Source: Bacteroidota bacterium
Lineage (GTDB): Bacteria > Bacteroidota > Bacteroidia > 2-12-FULL-35-15
Length of the DNA stretch: 32,133 nucleotides
Reading direction: 5' to 3'
NCBI GenBank assembly: GCA_021323165.1
Contig: JAJTCJ010000015.1
Location: 1-32,133, forward strand
A program made the translations under genes and the position numbers. The notes beneath the pieces were generated by a model. The model was not told where the DNA came from. It searched no databases and saw nothing but the letters and a program-made list of their open reading frames with translations. This document shows positions 1 through 9,458 of the stretch, in pieces. Within the stretch, counting starts at the first letter, position 1. Every line of letters starts with the position of its first letter.

Positions 1-1525
1 GAGCGGATCAAAAAAAATCAAAAATGCCCTGATTTCGGTTTATTACAAAGACAATTTAGAGCCTGTAATACATCAGCTAAACGCTCTCGGAGTTAAGATC
101 TACAGTACAGGAGGTACTCAGGAATTTATTGAAAAACTTGGAGTGGCTGTCACAGCTGTGGAGTCCCTTACATCATATCCTTCCATTCTTGGAGGAAGAG
201 TAAAAACACTGCACCCTAAAATATTTGGAGGAATTCTAAGCAGACGTGAATTACAAAGTGATATCGCTCAGCTTGAAGAGTACGAGATTCCTGAGATCGA
301 TCTTGTGATAGTGGATCTTTATCCATTCGAAGAAACAGTTGCTTCGGGAGCTGCAGAACAGGCAATCATTGAAAAAATTGATATTGGTGGTATTTCTCTT
401 ATCCGTGCAGCAGCTAAGAATTTTAAAGATGTTATCATAGTTCCATCCAAGAATGAATATACTTTTTTGCATGATACAATACTGGTTGAGCAAAAAGGTG
501 AATCTACATTAGCAAACAGGAAGTCCCTTGCAGGAAAGGCTTTCAATGTTTCATCACATTATGATACTGCAATTTTTAATTATTTTAACGGAGATGAAAG
601 TGTAGCTTTTAAACAAAGCGTACAGAACGCCAAAGTTCTTCGTTATGGCGAAAACCCTCATCAAAAGGGAGTTTTTTATGGTAACCTTGAAGAGATGTTC
701 ACCCAGTTCAGCGGAAAGGAGTTGTCTTACAATAACCTTCTTGATGTGGATGCAGCTGTAAGTCTTATTTCTGAATTTAATGAAACAACATTTGCCATTC
801 TGAAGCATAACAATGCTTGCGGAATAGCTTCAAGAAATAATTTAACAGAGGCCTGGAAAGCAGCGCTGGCAGGTGATCCTACAAGTGCTTTTGGTGGTGT
901 TCTGATTACAAATAAAAAAGTCGATCTGAGTGCTGCAGAAGAGATCAATAAGTTGTTTTTTGAAGTTATAATTGCCCCTTCATATGATGAGAAAGCGATA
1001 GAGCTTTTGAAATCAAAACCAAATAGAATTATTCTTCAGCAAAAGGAAACAAAATTGCCGGCAAAATCGTTTCGGACTCTGTTGAATGGTGTTATAGAGC
1101 AGGATAAGGATAATAAGACCGAAACAAGCTCGGAAATGAAAACAGTGACTAAAACTTCTCCTTCCGCAAATGAACTTCGTGATCTTGCTTTCGCTAATAA
1201 AATAGTGAAGCATACAAAATCGAATACAATTGTTTTGGCAAAAGATAATCAGTTGCTGGCAAGCGGTGTTGGTCAGACATCAAGAGTTGATGCATTAAAG
1301 CAGGCGATCGCTAAGGCGGAAAACTTTGGATTCAGTCTGCAAGGCTCAGTAATGGCTTCGGATGCATTCTTCCCGTTTCCTGATTGCGTTGAGATCGCTC
1401 ATAAAGCAGGAATAGCAGCAGTAATACAGCCGGGAGGTTCTATCAAGGATAAAGATTCGATCGCTTATTGTGACGCAAATGGAGTATCAATGGTAATGAC
1501 AGGTACCCGTCATTTTAAACATTGA
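1..1525 (+). CDS. purH: Bifunctional AICAR transformylase / IMP cyclohydrolase (5' end cut by window edge)
   Basis: Catalyses the last two steps of IMP synthesis in the cytoplasm: formylation of AICAR with 10-formyl-THF, then ring closure. The reading frame is open from base 2, and base 1 (g) could be the last base of an ATG, so only the start codon seems lost (Met-Ser-Gly-Ser-Lys-Lys...). About 507 residues, the usual length. The N-terminal MGS-like cyclohydrolase domain shows YSTGGT and GGRVKTLHPKIFGG. The transformylase domain has the catalytic Lys-His in LKHNNACG and ends with the typical IQPGGSIKD and TGTRHFKH. It would be a mistake to start at the GTG at 143, because about 47 conserved residues lie upstream. 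mreB follows after 142 bp on the same strand, an order usual in Bacteroidota. Confidence 0.97.
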   Translation, partial: SGSKKIKNALISVYYKDNLEPVIHQLNALGVKIYSTGGTQEFIEKLGVAVTAVESLTSYPSILGGRVKTLHPKIFGGILSRRELQSDIAQLEEYEIPEIDLVIVDLYPFEETVASGAAEQAIIEKIDIGGISLIRAAAKNFKDVIIVPSKNEYTFLHDTILVEQKGESTLANRKSLAGKAFNVSSHYDTAIFNYFNGDESVAFKQSVQNAKVLRYGENPHQKGVFYGNLEEMFTQFSGKELSYNNLLDVDAAVSLISEFNETTFAILKHNNACGIASRNNLTEAWKAALAGDPTSAFGGVLITNKKVDLSAAEEINKLFFEVIIAPSYDEKAIELLKSKPNRIILQQKETKLPAKSFRTLLNGVIEQDKDNKTETSSEMKTVTKTSPSANELRDLAFANKIVKHTKSNTIVLAKDNQLLASGVGQTSRVDALKQAIAKAENFGFSLQGSVMASDAFFPFPDCVEIAHKAGIAAVIQPGGSIKDKDSIAYCDANGVSMVMTGTRHFKH

Positions 1526-1667
1526 TTTGATTTGCAGATGTACCAATGCCAATTAAAGGATTAAAAAAAATTAAATATAATGATGTGAATTTTGATAAGC
1601 AGGTTAATGGCTTTAAACTAAGCTTCAGATCAGCACATTCACACATCAATAAATCAGAAATCGAAAT

Positions 1668-2690
1668 ATGGGTTTATTCAACTTTTTAACACAGGAAATT
1701 GCGATTGACTTAGGAACAGCCAACACGCTTATTATTCATAATGATAAAGTGGTAGTGGACGAACCGAGTATAGTCGCAGTTGACCGTATGACGGGTCGTG
1801 TAATCGCTGTTGGAAAGCAAGCGATGCAGATGCATGGAAAAACACATGAGAATATCAAAACGATTCGTCCTCTGAAAGATGGTGTGATCGCGGATTTCCA
1901 TGCTGCAGAACACATGATCCGCGGCATGATCAAAATGATTAACCCGGGAAGAAGATTATTTCAGCCTTCTTTGAAAATGGTTATTTGTATTCCTTCAGGG
2001 ATCACTGAAGTTGAAAAGCGTGCGGTTCGCGATAGCGCTGAACATGCAGGCGGAAAAGAGGTTTATCTTATTCATGAGCCGATGGCTGCAGCGATCGGTA
2101 TCGGGATCGATGTTGAGGAGCCGATGGGAAATATGATTATTGATATCGGTGGTGGTACAAGTGAGATCGCGGTTATTGCTCTTGGTGGAATTGTTTGTGA
2201 TAAATCGATCCGAATTGCAGGTGACGAATTTACAGCAAATATTGAAGAGTACATGCGAAGACAACATAACATCCTGATTGGTGAGCGCTCTGCAGAAAGA
2301 GTGAAGATCGAGGTTGGTGCGGCAATGACAGAAATTGATAATCCTCCGCCTGATTATGCAGTTCATGGACGCGATTTAATGACAGGTATTCCAAAAGAGA
2401 TCTATGTTTCTTATGTAGAGATCGCACATGCTTTAGATAAATCGATTTCAAAAGTAGAAGAAGCAATTCTGAATGCACTTGAGATGACTCCTCCCGAATT
2501 ATCAGCTGATATTTTCCGTACCGGAATTTATTTAGCAGGTGGTGGATCTATGTTACGCGGATTGGATAAACGTATCTCGCTTAAAACAAAATTGCCTGTT
2601 CATATTGCTGAAGATCCGCTTCGTGCCGTTGCGCGCGGAACAGGTATCGCTTTAAAAAATGTAGACAAGTTCCCGTTCTTGATGAAGTAA
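1668..2690 (+). CDS. mreB: Rod-shape-determining actin homologue MreB
   Basis: Cytoplasmic, membrane-associated actin-like ATPase that organises side-wall peptidoglycan synthesis. 340 residues, normal length. Phosphate-1 motif IAIDLGTANT at about residue 11, phosphate-2 IDIGGGTSEIAVI in the middle and adenosine motif LAGGGSMLRGLD near the C-terminus are all intact. It is the first gene of the mreB-mreC-mreD-PBP2-rodA cluster. A strong 12-bp stem-loop lies between it and mreC and may uncouple their expression levels. Confidence 0.97.
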   Translation: MGLFNFLTQEIAIDLGTANTLIIHNDKVVVDEPSIVAVDRMTGRVIAVGKQAMQMHGKTHENIKTIRPLKDGVIADFHAAEHMIRGMIKMINPGRRLFQPSLKMVICIPSGITEVEKRAVRDSAEHAGGKEVYLIHEPMAAAIGIGIDVEEPMGNMIIDIGGGTSEIAVIALGGIVCDKSIRIAGDEFTANIEEYMRRQHNILIGERSAERVKIEVGAAMTEIDNPPPDYAVHGRDLMTGIPKEIYVSYVEIAHALDKSISKVEEAILNALEMTPPELSADIFRTGIYLAGGGSMLRGLDKRISLKTKLPVHIAEDPLRAVARGTGIALKNVDKFPFLMK

Positions 2691-2699
2691 TTTTTAATT

Positions 2700-2731
2700 G
2701 CAGATTTTCAATATCATATTTGAAAATCTGC
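2700..2731 (+). promoter_or_regulatory. Perfect 12-bp stem-loop between mreB and mreC
   Basis: GCAGATTTTCAA (2700-2711) is perfectly complementary to TTGAAAATCTGC (2720-2731) around an 8-base loop. No T-run follows on the + strand, so it is not a canonical terminator. It sits 10 bp after the mreB stop and 37 bp before mreC. It could act as a processing or stability hairpin or a partial attenuator that gives more MreB than MreC/D. The structure is seen directly; the role is inference. Confidence 0.55.
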
Positions 2732-2767
2732 GATTCTCCATTTCTCCAAATCACCAATTATTTATAA

Positions 2768-3607
2768 ATGCGTAATCTTCTTCTCTTCATCTGGAAAAAT
2801 TATTTCTTTTTTCTTTTCCTTTTGTTGGAGAGTTATTGTATTTATCTCGTTGTTCAGAATAATTACTACCAGCACGCTTCTTTTATTAATTCCTCTAATA
2901 ATTTATCAGCAAGTGTTTTAAAAACATCTCATAGTGTTCAGGACTATTTTTATCTGAAGGATGTAAACGAACTTCTGGCAAAAGAAAATGCAGAACTCCG
3001 CTCACGTTTAAAAGAATCTTATTCAATTGTGGTTAACGACTGGAAAGAGGTTGGGGATACTGTAATGAGGCAGAAATATACTTATACAAGTGCAAAGGTT
3101 GTAAACAATTCAACGAATCGGAGAAACAACTTTTTAACTCTTGATAAAGGCTCGAAGCAGGGAATTGAGAAAGATATGGCAGTGATAACCAATGCGGGGA
3201 TCGTTGGCCAGGTTAAAGATGTTTCTGAGAATTATTGTACCGTTAAATCAATGCTTCACAGTCAGAGTATTGTGAGTGCAAAAATTAAAAAAGATGGTTC
3301 TTATGGTCCTTTAACATGGGATGGGAAAAATTCTGAATTTGTTACCTTAAGCGACATTCCTACTCACGTTAGATTAAAAGCCGGTGATACAATTGTTACA
3401 AGTGCATATTCAATTACATTTCCTGAAAATATCTCTATTGGTACAGTAGATACTTTCGCAAGAAAATCGGGTGAGTACTTCTTTACGGTAAAAGTTCGTT
3501 TACTCACTGATTTTAAAAAATTAACTCATGTTTATATTGTAGACAATAAGTTAAAGAAGGAACAGCAGGAATTGGAAAAAAAATCAGAAGCAGAAGGTAA
3601 AGAATAA
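2768..3607 (+). CDS. mreC: Rod-shape-determining protein MreC
   Basis: Periplasmic scaffold of the elongasome linking MreB/MreD with PBP2. 279 residues: a short cytoplasmic N-terminus, one membrane segment at about residues 9-29, a coiled coil at about 55-85 (DVNELLAKENAELRSRL), then the beta-rich MreC core with the family-like stretches NNFLTLDKGSKQGI and GIVGQVKDVS. The Lys/Glu-rich tail is normal for the group. It follows mreB after 77 bp and leads directly into mreD (1 bp gap). Confidence 0.95.
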   Translation: MRNLLLFIWKNYFFFLFLLLESYCIYLVVQNNYYQHASFINSSNNLSASVLKTSHSVQDYFYLKDVNELLAKENAELRSRLKESYSIVVNDWKEVGDTVMRQKYTYTSAKVVNNSTNRRNNFLTLDKGSKQGIEKDMAVITNAGIVGQVKDVSENYCTVKSMLHSQSIVSAKIKKDGSYGPLTWDGKNSEFVTLSDIPTHVRLKAGDTIVTSAYSITFPENISIGTVDTFARKSGEYFFTVKVRLLTDFKKLTHVYIVDNKLKKEQQELEKKSEAEGKE

Positions 3608-3608
3608 G

Positions 3609-4127
3609 GTGGTAAACGAGATAATCAGAAATATTTTTCGCTTTATAATACTTGTATTGGTACAGGTGTTGGTTATAAAGGATATTGACCTTGGCCGGTT
3701 TATCAATCCTTTTATATATTTACTGTTTCTTATAATTCTTCCTTTTGAAACACCTAAATGGGCAATACTTTTCATTGCATTTATTTTAGGGATCAGTGTA
3801 GATATGTTTTATGATACAGCCGGTTTTCATGCGGCAGCATGTGTTGCAGTTGGTTATATTCGTCCGGGAATCCTTAAATTATTCTCTCCCCGTGATGGTT
3901 ATGAATCCGGTACTCAGCCAACGATTCAATATCTTGGAGTTCCCTGGTTCTTATCTTATGCCGGCATTCTGATAGTGGTGCATCATCTCGTTTTGTTTTA
4001 TCTGGAGATGTTTCGGTTTTCTGAATTCTTCTCAACTTTTTTCCGCGTGATAATCAGCTCCATTTCAACTCTGATCTTAATTGTAGCAATTCAATATCTT
4101 TTTAATCGTAAAAAAGAACAGGATTAA
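3609..4127 (+). CDS. mreD: Rod-shape-determining membrane protein MreD
   Basis: Small integral membrane partner of MreC. 172 residues, almost entirely hydrophobic, with about five predicted membrane segments. The start is a GTG one base after the mreC stop; no better start is present and the tight spacing suggests translational coupling. Its stop overlaps the start of the next gene by one base (TAATG), again coupling. Identification rests on size, hydrophobicity and position, because MreD sequences are poorly conserved. Confidence 0.9.
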   Translation: MVNEIIRNIFRFIILVLVQVLVIKDIDLGRFINPFIYLLFLIILPFETPKWAILFIAFILGISVDMFYDTAGFHAAACVAVGYIRPGILKLFSPRDGYESGTQPTIQYLGVPWFLSYAGILIVVHHLVLFYLEMFRFSEFFSTFFRVIISSISTLILIVAIQYLFNRKKEQD

Positions 4128-5986
4128 TGAATCAGCTGGGAGACAGAAAATATCTGATCATTGGAGTTTTTATGCTTGTTGGGCTACTATTCATTATGCG
4201 CCTTTTTTATATTCAGGTAATTGATGACAGCTATAAGCTTGATGCAAATAACCAGGCTTTCAGGTATAAAACGGAGTATCCTGTAAGAGGATATATCTAC
4301 GATCGTAATAACAAGCTCCTGGTTTATAATGAGGCTGCATATGATCTGATCGTATTGCCTAAAAATATCAGTAAAACAGATTTTGATACAGCAGGTTTTT
4401 GTGAATTGCTTGGAATGACCAAGGAAACCTTCATTAAAAAAATGAAGAAGGCGATTCAGGCACCTAACTCTCCACGAAAAGAATCCATATTTGAAAAGCA
4501 ATTGTCTCCGAAAGATTATGCATCTATCCAGGAACGTCTTTACAGATACCGCGGATTTACTGTTCAATCCAGGACATTAAGAAAATATCCGTTTAAGATC
4601 GCTGCGCATATGTTAGGTTATATCGGTGAAGCCGATAAATCCACTACCGAGCGCGACCCATATTACAAAGAAGGTGATTACTTAGGTATTAGCGGGATAG
4701 AGAAGACGTATGAAAAAGCATTGCGTGGCAAGAAAGGTTTGCAGATAATGATGGTGGATGTTCACAACAGGGAGAAGGGAAGTTATATGAACGGAATGTA
4801 TGATACAATGGCTATTCCCGGTAAACCTCTGACTACCACCATTGATGCGGATCTTCAGCTGTACGCAGAACAGCTGATGGCAAATAAGATAGGTAGTGTT
4901 GTTGCACTTGATCCGAGAACTGGAGAAATTCTGGCTATTGTAACAAGTCCGACCTATGACCCGAATTTACTTGTGGGTCGTACACGGAATAAAAATTTTG
5001 CTGAGCTTTCAAAAGATTCGATAGGAAAACCATTGTTTAACAGATCAACAATGGCTTCATATCCTCCCGGCTCTACGTTTAAATTAGTAATGGCTCTTAT
5101 TGGTTTGAATGAAGGAGTGCTTACAGCTTCAACACGTTATCCCTGTGCAAGAGGATTTCCTCCTTTAGGTGGTCGTCCGAAGTGTCATCCACACGGATCA
5201 CCGATGGATCTTGTTGGTGCGATCGGAACTTCCTGTAATTCCTATTTTTCTTATGTTTTCAAAAGCGTTATAGAGGATAAAAAATATCACAATGTTTACA
5301 AGGCATATGCTAACTGGCGTGAGATCGCTACAAGCTTCTGTCTGGGCACAAAAACCGGTTCAGATTTGGCGAATGAATTGCGCGGAAATGTTCCGAGTAT
5401 AAAATATTATGACAAAGTTTTTGGAAAAGGATCCTGGAAAGCAAGTACGGTGATCTCATTAGGGATTGGACAAAATGAGCTTGGGATCACACCTTTGCAA
5501 AATGCCAATCTTGTTGCAATAATTGCCAACAAAGGATGGTATTACACTCCTCATATCGTGAAAGCAATAAATAATAATCCTAACGATACTACTCTGGCCA
5601 GGTTCAAGGTCAAGCATTTTACAGACATAAAGGATACATCCATTTACAATAAAGTTATTCTTGGAATGGCTAAAGCAGTTGAAGCAGGTACTGCCGCATC
5701 ATTACAGATCGAAGGTATACCATACTGCGCTAAGACAGGAACTGCACAGAATTCTGGAAAGGATCACTCAGTGTTTGTTTGCTTCGCGCCTAAAGATGAG
5801 CCGCAGATTGCGATCGGAATTCTGATTGAAAATGGAGGCTGGGGTTCATCGTATGCTGGACCTATCGCCCGACTAATGATGGAGAAATATTTAAAAGGAA
5901 AGATCACACGACCGGATCTGGAAAAGCGAATGCTGGACGCAGACCTGATTCGTAAACTTAACCTCGTTCCAACAACCAATCGTTAA
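4127..5986 (+). CDS. mrdA: Penicillin-binding protein 2 (elongasome transpeptidase)
   Basis: Class B PBP that cross-links side-wall peptidoglycan together with RodA. 619 residues. One N-terminal membrane anchor at about 8-28, then the dimerisation domain beginning near RGYIYDRNNK, then the transpeptidase domain with all three active-site motifs: Ser316-Thr-Phe-Lys319, Ser369-Cys-Asn371 and Lys536-Thr-Gly. The start ATG overlaps the mreD stop. rodA follows after 36 bp. No missing catalytic residue. Confidence 0.96.
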   Translation: MNQLGDRKYLIIGVFMLVGLLFIMRLFYIQVIDDSYKLDANNQAFRYKTEYPVRGYIYDRNNKLLVYNEAAYDLIVLPKNISKTDFDTAGFCELLGMTKETFIKKMKKAIQAPNSPRKESIFEKQLSPKDYASIQERLYRYRGFTVQSRTLRKYPFKIAAHMLGYIGEADKSTTERDPYYKEGDYLGISGIEKTYEKALRGKKGLQIMMVDVHNREKGSYMNGMYDTMAIPGKPLTTTIDADLQLYAEQLMANKIGSVVALDPRTGEILAIVTSPTYDPNLLVGRTRNKNFAELSKDSIGKPLFNRSTMASYPPGSTFKLVMALIGLNEGVLTASTRYPCARGFPPLGGRPKCHPHGSPMDLVGAIGTSCNSYFSYVFKSVIEDKKYHNVYKAYANWREIATSFCLGTKTGSDLANELRGNVPSIKYYDKVFGKGSWKASTVISLGIGQNELGITPLQNANLVAIIANKGWYYTPHIVKAINNNPNDTTLARFKVKHFTDIKDTSIYNKVILGMAKAVEAGTAASLQIEGIPYCAKTGTAQNSGKDHSVFVCFAPKDEPQIAIGILIENGGWGSSYAGPIARLMMEKYLKGKITRPDLEKRMLDADLIRKLNLVPTTNR

Positions 5987-6022
5987 AGAAAAAATTTTAA
6001 AAGTTCAGCTAATATTTCAACA

Positions 6023-7294
6023 TTGAGACAAAATAAGAACGATAGTATTTTTTATAATATAGACTGGATCACTGTGTTGATCTATGTTGTTCTTGTTTTG
6101 ATGGGTTGGGCGAATATATATGCTGCGGTGTATAATGAAGAACATTACATTATTACTGACATCTCACAGAAATATGGTAAGCAGATGATATGGATAGGAA
6201 CGGCTTTTCTTATCGCGCTTATTGTTTTAATTATTGACGAAAGTTTTTATACTGCCTTTGCATATGTGATATACGGGGTGTTTATGGTGCTCATCATTGC
6301 TGTGCCTTTTTTAGGCCGAGAGGTGAAGGGAAGCCGCTCCTGGTTCCGTTTTGGTGATTTCGGACTGCAGCCCGCAGAATTCATGAAGTTTGCCACTAAC
6401 CTCGCCATCGCCAAATTTCTGAGTAATCAGAATATAAAGATCGCTGATTACAAGAACACCATCATCACACTGCTGATGCTGTTTGTTCCGATGGTCATTA
6501 TCATGAAGCTTCAGAATGAAACTGGGCTTGCGATCGTATTCGTTGCGTTTATTTTTACACTATATCGTGAGGGCTTATCTGTAAATTATTTGCTTCTGGG
6601 TTTTCTGGCTGCTATTCTTTTTATTCTGGCCCTGCTTGTAAACAATATTGTATTGTTCGCGATCATTGGTATCCTCTGTTCTGTCTCTCTGTTATTTATT
6701 AAACGCAGCCGCACCAATTTATTTTTAATTGCAGTGATAGGTATTGTTGCATGCGGTATGGTAAAAGGTACCAGCACTATTTATGAGCACCTGGAACCTC
6801 ATCAGAAGATCCGCATCGATGTTTTACTTGGAAGAGGGACAGTTGATTTGAAAAAAGAAGGTTACAATGTTAATCAGGCCAAGATCGCGATTGGTTCGGG
6901 AGGCTTTGCAGGAAAAGGATTTTTGCATGGTACTCAGACTAAATATGATTTCGTTCCGGAGCAGGATACTGATTTTATCTTTTGTACTGTTGGAGAAGAG
7001 TGGGGCTTTCTGGGAAGCTCGCTGGTGATAATTCTTCAGCTCACTCTGATCATCAGGATTATTTTTATGGCGGAGCGTCAGCGTTCACCATTCAGCAGGA
7101 TATATGGCTATGGAGTGGCATCCGTACTATTTTTTCATTTAACTATTAATGTGGGAATGACTATCGGGCTGGCGCCTGTTATTGGAATTCCATTGCCATT
7201 TTTCAGTTACGGAGGATCATCTTTGTGGTCGTTTACGCTGCTTCTTTTTATCTTTATTAAGCTTGATTCTCACCGTTTACAAATTTTAAGATAA
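6023..7294 (+). CDS. rodA: SEDS glycosyltransferase RodA
   Basis: Polytopic membrane protein that polymerises lipid II glycan chains in the elongasome, paired with PBP2. 423 residues with about ten membrane segments. The SEDS signature FVPEQDTDFIF is present and contains the Asp equivalent to the essential residue of E. coli RodA (TDFIF), followed by GEEWGFLG. The C-terminal region has GIPLPFFSYGGSS. Start is TTG at 6023: the next Met is within the first membrane segment, and the residues from this start match the normal N-terminal layout. Confidence 0.95.
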   Translation: MRQNKNDSIFYNIDWITVLIYVVLVLMGWANIYAAVYNEEHYIITDISQKYGKQMIWIGTAFLIALIVLIIDESFYTAFAYVIYGVFMVLIIAVPFLGREVKGSRSWFRFGDFGLQPAEFMKFATNLAIAKFLSNQNIKIADYKNTIITLLMLFVPMVIIMKLQNETGLAIVFVAFIFTLYREGLSVNYLLLGFLAAILFILALLVNNIVLFAIIGILCSVSLLFIKRSRTNLFLIAVIGIVACGMVKGTSTIYEHLEPHQKIRIDVLLGRGTVDLKKEGYNVNQAKIAIGSGGFAGKGFLHGTQTKYDFVPEQDTDFIFCTVGEEWGFLGSSLVIILQLTLIIRIIFMAERQRSPFSRIYGYGVASVLFFHLTINVGMTIGLAPVIGIPLPFFSYGGSSLWSFTLLLFIFIKLDSHRLQILR

Positions 7295-7376
7295 ACCTGC
7301 GTATTTTTACCTTTTACCTTTCAGAGATTTAATACATTAACTTAATCTGAGGCCAAAATTCCTCAACTTGTTTAGT

Positions 7377-7787
7377 TTAAACCCCAACCGAAGCGTACCA
7401 TCTCTTGACCCAGGTCTGAACAGTTGATACGGTTGATTTCCATCCATTGTAAGTATCAGGCTTTATCAGGAAACAATTTACACCTGCATTGTAAGACCTC
7501 TCTAGATCTGAAATAAGACTCGAGGTCGAAAGCATTATAACAGGAATTGTCTCATAAGAATGTTGTTTCCTAAGTCGTTCTATCATCCTGATTCCATCCA
7601 TAGCAGGCATTTTCAGGTCAGAGATCACATAAGAAGGAATAATACCTGCATTTTTTGGATCACTTGTAAAAGCGAGAAAATCAAGACTCGTTTCAAACAG
7701 CTTTAATTTTTCATTTTTATTTACTTCCCTGTAAGCTGCAGCAATCAGCTCCAGATCATCTTTGTCATCGTCAATTATAAAAACCAT
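7377..7787 (-). CDS. Single-domain response regulator (REC only)
   Basis: 136 residues forming one receiver domain of the Rcp1-like class. Acidic pocket IIDDD at 4-8, phospho-acceptor Asp57 in SDLKMPAMDG, Ser87-Thr88 switch and Lys109 followed by Pro, so all key residues are present. No output domain, so it probably works as a phosphorelay intermediate or by protein-protein contact. It is convergent with rodA (82 bp gap) and has no kinase directly beside it; the nearest is the histidine kinase at 9459-10451, on the same strand but with gpmI in between. Partner unknown. Confidence 0.9.
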   Translation of the reverse strand: MVFIIDDDKDDLELIAAAYREVNKNEKLKLFETSLDFLAFTSDPKNAGIIPSYVISDLKMPAMDGIRMIERLRKQHSYETIPVIMLSTSSLISDLERSYNAGVNCFLIKPDTYNGWKSTVSTVQTWVKRWYASVGV

Positions 7788-7937
7788 ATTTCTTTTAAGT
7801 ATACGCTTTAGGTTTGCAAAAAGAACTCCAATTTGTCCTGGCCGAACGATAAAGGAAAAAAAAATGCCACTTTAAGGTATAAGGATAAACTTCCGTTAGA
7901 TCTTATTAACAGAAATTTTAAAAATTATTAGAGAAAA

Positions 7938-9452
7938 TCAGATTAGAGGCTGTCCGGTCATTTCAGTCGGAATAGGAATGTGCATTAGTTTTAAAATTGT
8001 AGGCGCTATATCCGCAAGACATCCTTTCTTAAGCTTTGTATGATCTTTATCAATCAGAATGCATGGAACAGGATTAGTGGTATGTGCAGTATTCGGACTT
8101 CCATCAGGATTGATCATGAAATCGGAATTCCCGTGATCAGCAATTATGATAAAAGAGTAACCACCTTGTAATCCCGCTGCTACAACTCTTTCCAGGCATG
8201 CATCTACAGTTTCAACCGCTTTTACAACAGCTTCATAAACACCGGTATGTCCTACCATATCAGGATTCGCGAAATTCAGGCAAATAAAATCAGCGCTTGC
8301 ATTTTTTAGTTCTGGTACAATAGAATCAGTTATTTCTAATGCGCTCATCTCAGGTTTAAGATCATAGGTAGCAACTTTTGGAGAAGAAACCATGATCCTT
8401 CTTTCTCCTTCAAATTCTTTTTCCCTTCCTCCGGAAAAGAAAAAAGTAACATGAGGATACTTTTCTGTTTCAGCGATGCGTATCTGAGTTTTACCATTTT
8501 TTTCAAGCACTTCTCCCAAAGTCATTTTCAGATCATCTTTATCATAAACTACTTTTACGTTTTTGAAAGTATGATCATAATTGGTCATGGTCACATAATA
8601 TAACGGTAACATGTGAAGTCCGAATTCCGGCATATTCTGCTGTGTAAGAACAGTGGTGATCTCTCTGCAGCGGTCCGTTCGGAAATTAAAACATATTACG
8701 ACATCATTCTCTTTTATTAATGCAATCGGTTTTTCATTTTCATCTGTGCAGACGATAGGTTTAATGAATTCATCTGTAATATTATCATTATAGGAAGCGA
8801 TAACAGAACGTACAACATCATGAGTCGGAGTGCCTTCACCTTTAACTAGAAGGTCGTAAGCGAGCTTAACTCTTTCCCATCTTTTATCTCTGTCCATTGC
8901 ATAATAGCGTCCAATCACACTTGCTATCTTTCCGGTAGAATTCTTAAGATATTTCTCAAGATCATTTAAATATCCCAGGCCGCTTTTGGGATCAGTGTCC
9001 CTTCCGTCAGTAAACGCATGAATAAAAACTTTCTCAAGTTCATAGGATTTTGCCATGTCACATAAGTGATGAAGATGCGCCTGCGATGAATGGACTCCAC
9101 CTTCTGAAACAAGGCCTATAAAGTGAACCGGTTTATTATTAGTTTTTGCATATTCAAATGCTTTTATTAATTCCGGATTCTGATCTATTGTTTTTTCACG
9201 AACGGCTTTGTTGATGCGAGCGAGATCCTGATATACCACACGTCCGGCACCTATATTTAAATGGCCTACTTCACTGTTTCCCATTTGTCCTTCAGGCAAA
9301 CCCACATCTTCACCGGAAGTTTTTAAAGTTGAGTTTGGATAATTCAAATAAAGACTGTCAACGAAAGGTGTATGGGCATTAGTGATAGCATCCGTCAGGG
9401 ATCCGTCTCCGATTCCCCAGCCATCTAAAATTACAAGTGCAGTTCTTTTCAT
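7938..9452 (-). CDS. gpmI: 2,3-bisphosphoglycerate-independent phosphoglycerate mutase
   Basis: Cytoplasmic glycolytic/gluconeogenic enzyme interconverting 3- and 2-phosphoglycerate, Mn-dependent. 504 residues, close to the usual 510. Metal-binding Asp10 in LVILDGWG, catalytic Ser60 in GNSEVGHLNIGAGR, and C-terminal metal motifs IIADHGNSD and NTAHTTNPVP are all present. It starts 6 bp after the stop of the upstream histidine kinase, so the two are very probably co-transcribed, an unusual partner for a glycolytic gene. Confidence 0.97.
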   Translation of the reverse strand: MKRTALVILDGWGIGDGSLTDAITNAHTPFVDSLYLNYPNSTLKTSGEDVGLPEGQMGNSEVGHLNIGAGRVVYQDLARINKAVREKTIDQNPELIKAFEYAKTNNKPVHFIGLVSEGGVHSSQAHLHHLCDMAKSYELEKVFIHAFTDGRDTDPKSGLGYLNDLEKYLKNSTGKIASVIGRYYAMDRDKRWERVKLAYDLLVKGEGTPTHDVVRSVIASYNDNITDEFIKPIVCTDENEKPIALIKENDVVICFNFRTDRCREITTVLTQQNMPEFGLHMLPLYYVTMTNYDHTFKNVKVVYDKDDLKMTLGEVLEKNGKTQIRIAETEKYPHVTFFFSGGREKEFEGERRIMVSSPKVATYDLKPEMSALEITDSIVPELKNASADFICLNFANPDMVGHTGVYEAVVKAVETVDACLERVVAAGLQGGYSFIIIADHGNSDFMINPDGSPNTAHTTNPVPCILIDKDHTKLKKGCLADIAPTILKLMHIPIPTEMTGQPLI

Positions 9453-9458
9453 TAATAA

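Noticed and set aside
143-1525. GTG at 143 as the purH start
   Set aside because: The frame is open to base 2 and the 47 residues before it match the conserved PurH N-terminus.
1546-1689. A 47-codon frame between purH and mreB that overlaps the mreB start
   Set aside because: AT-driven lysine and asparagine-rich sequence with no ribosome-binding site and overlap with a certain gene; probably chance.
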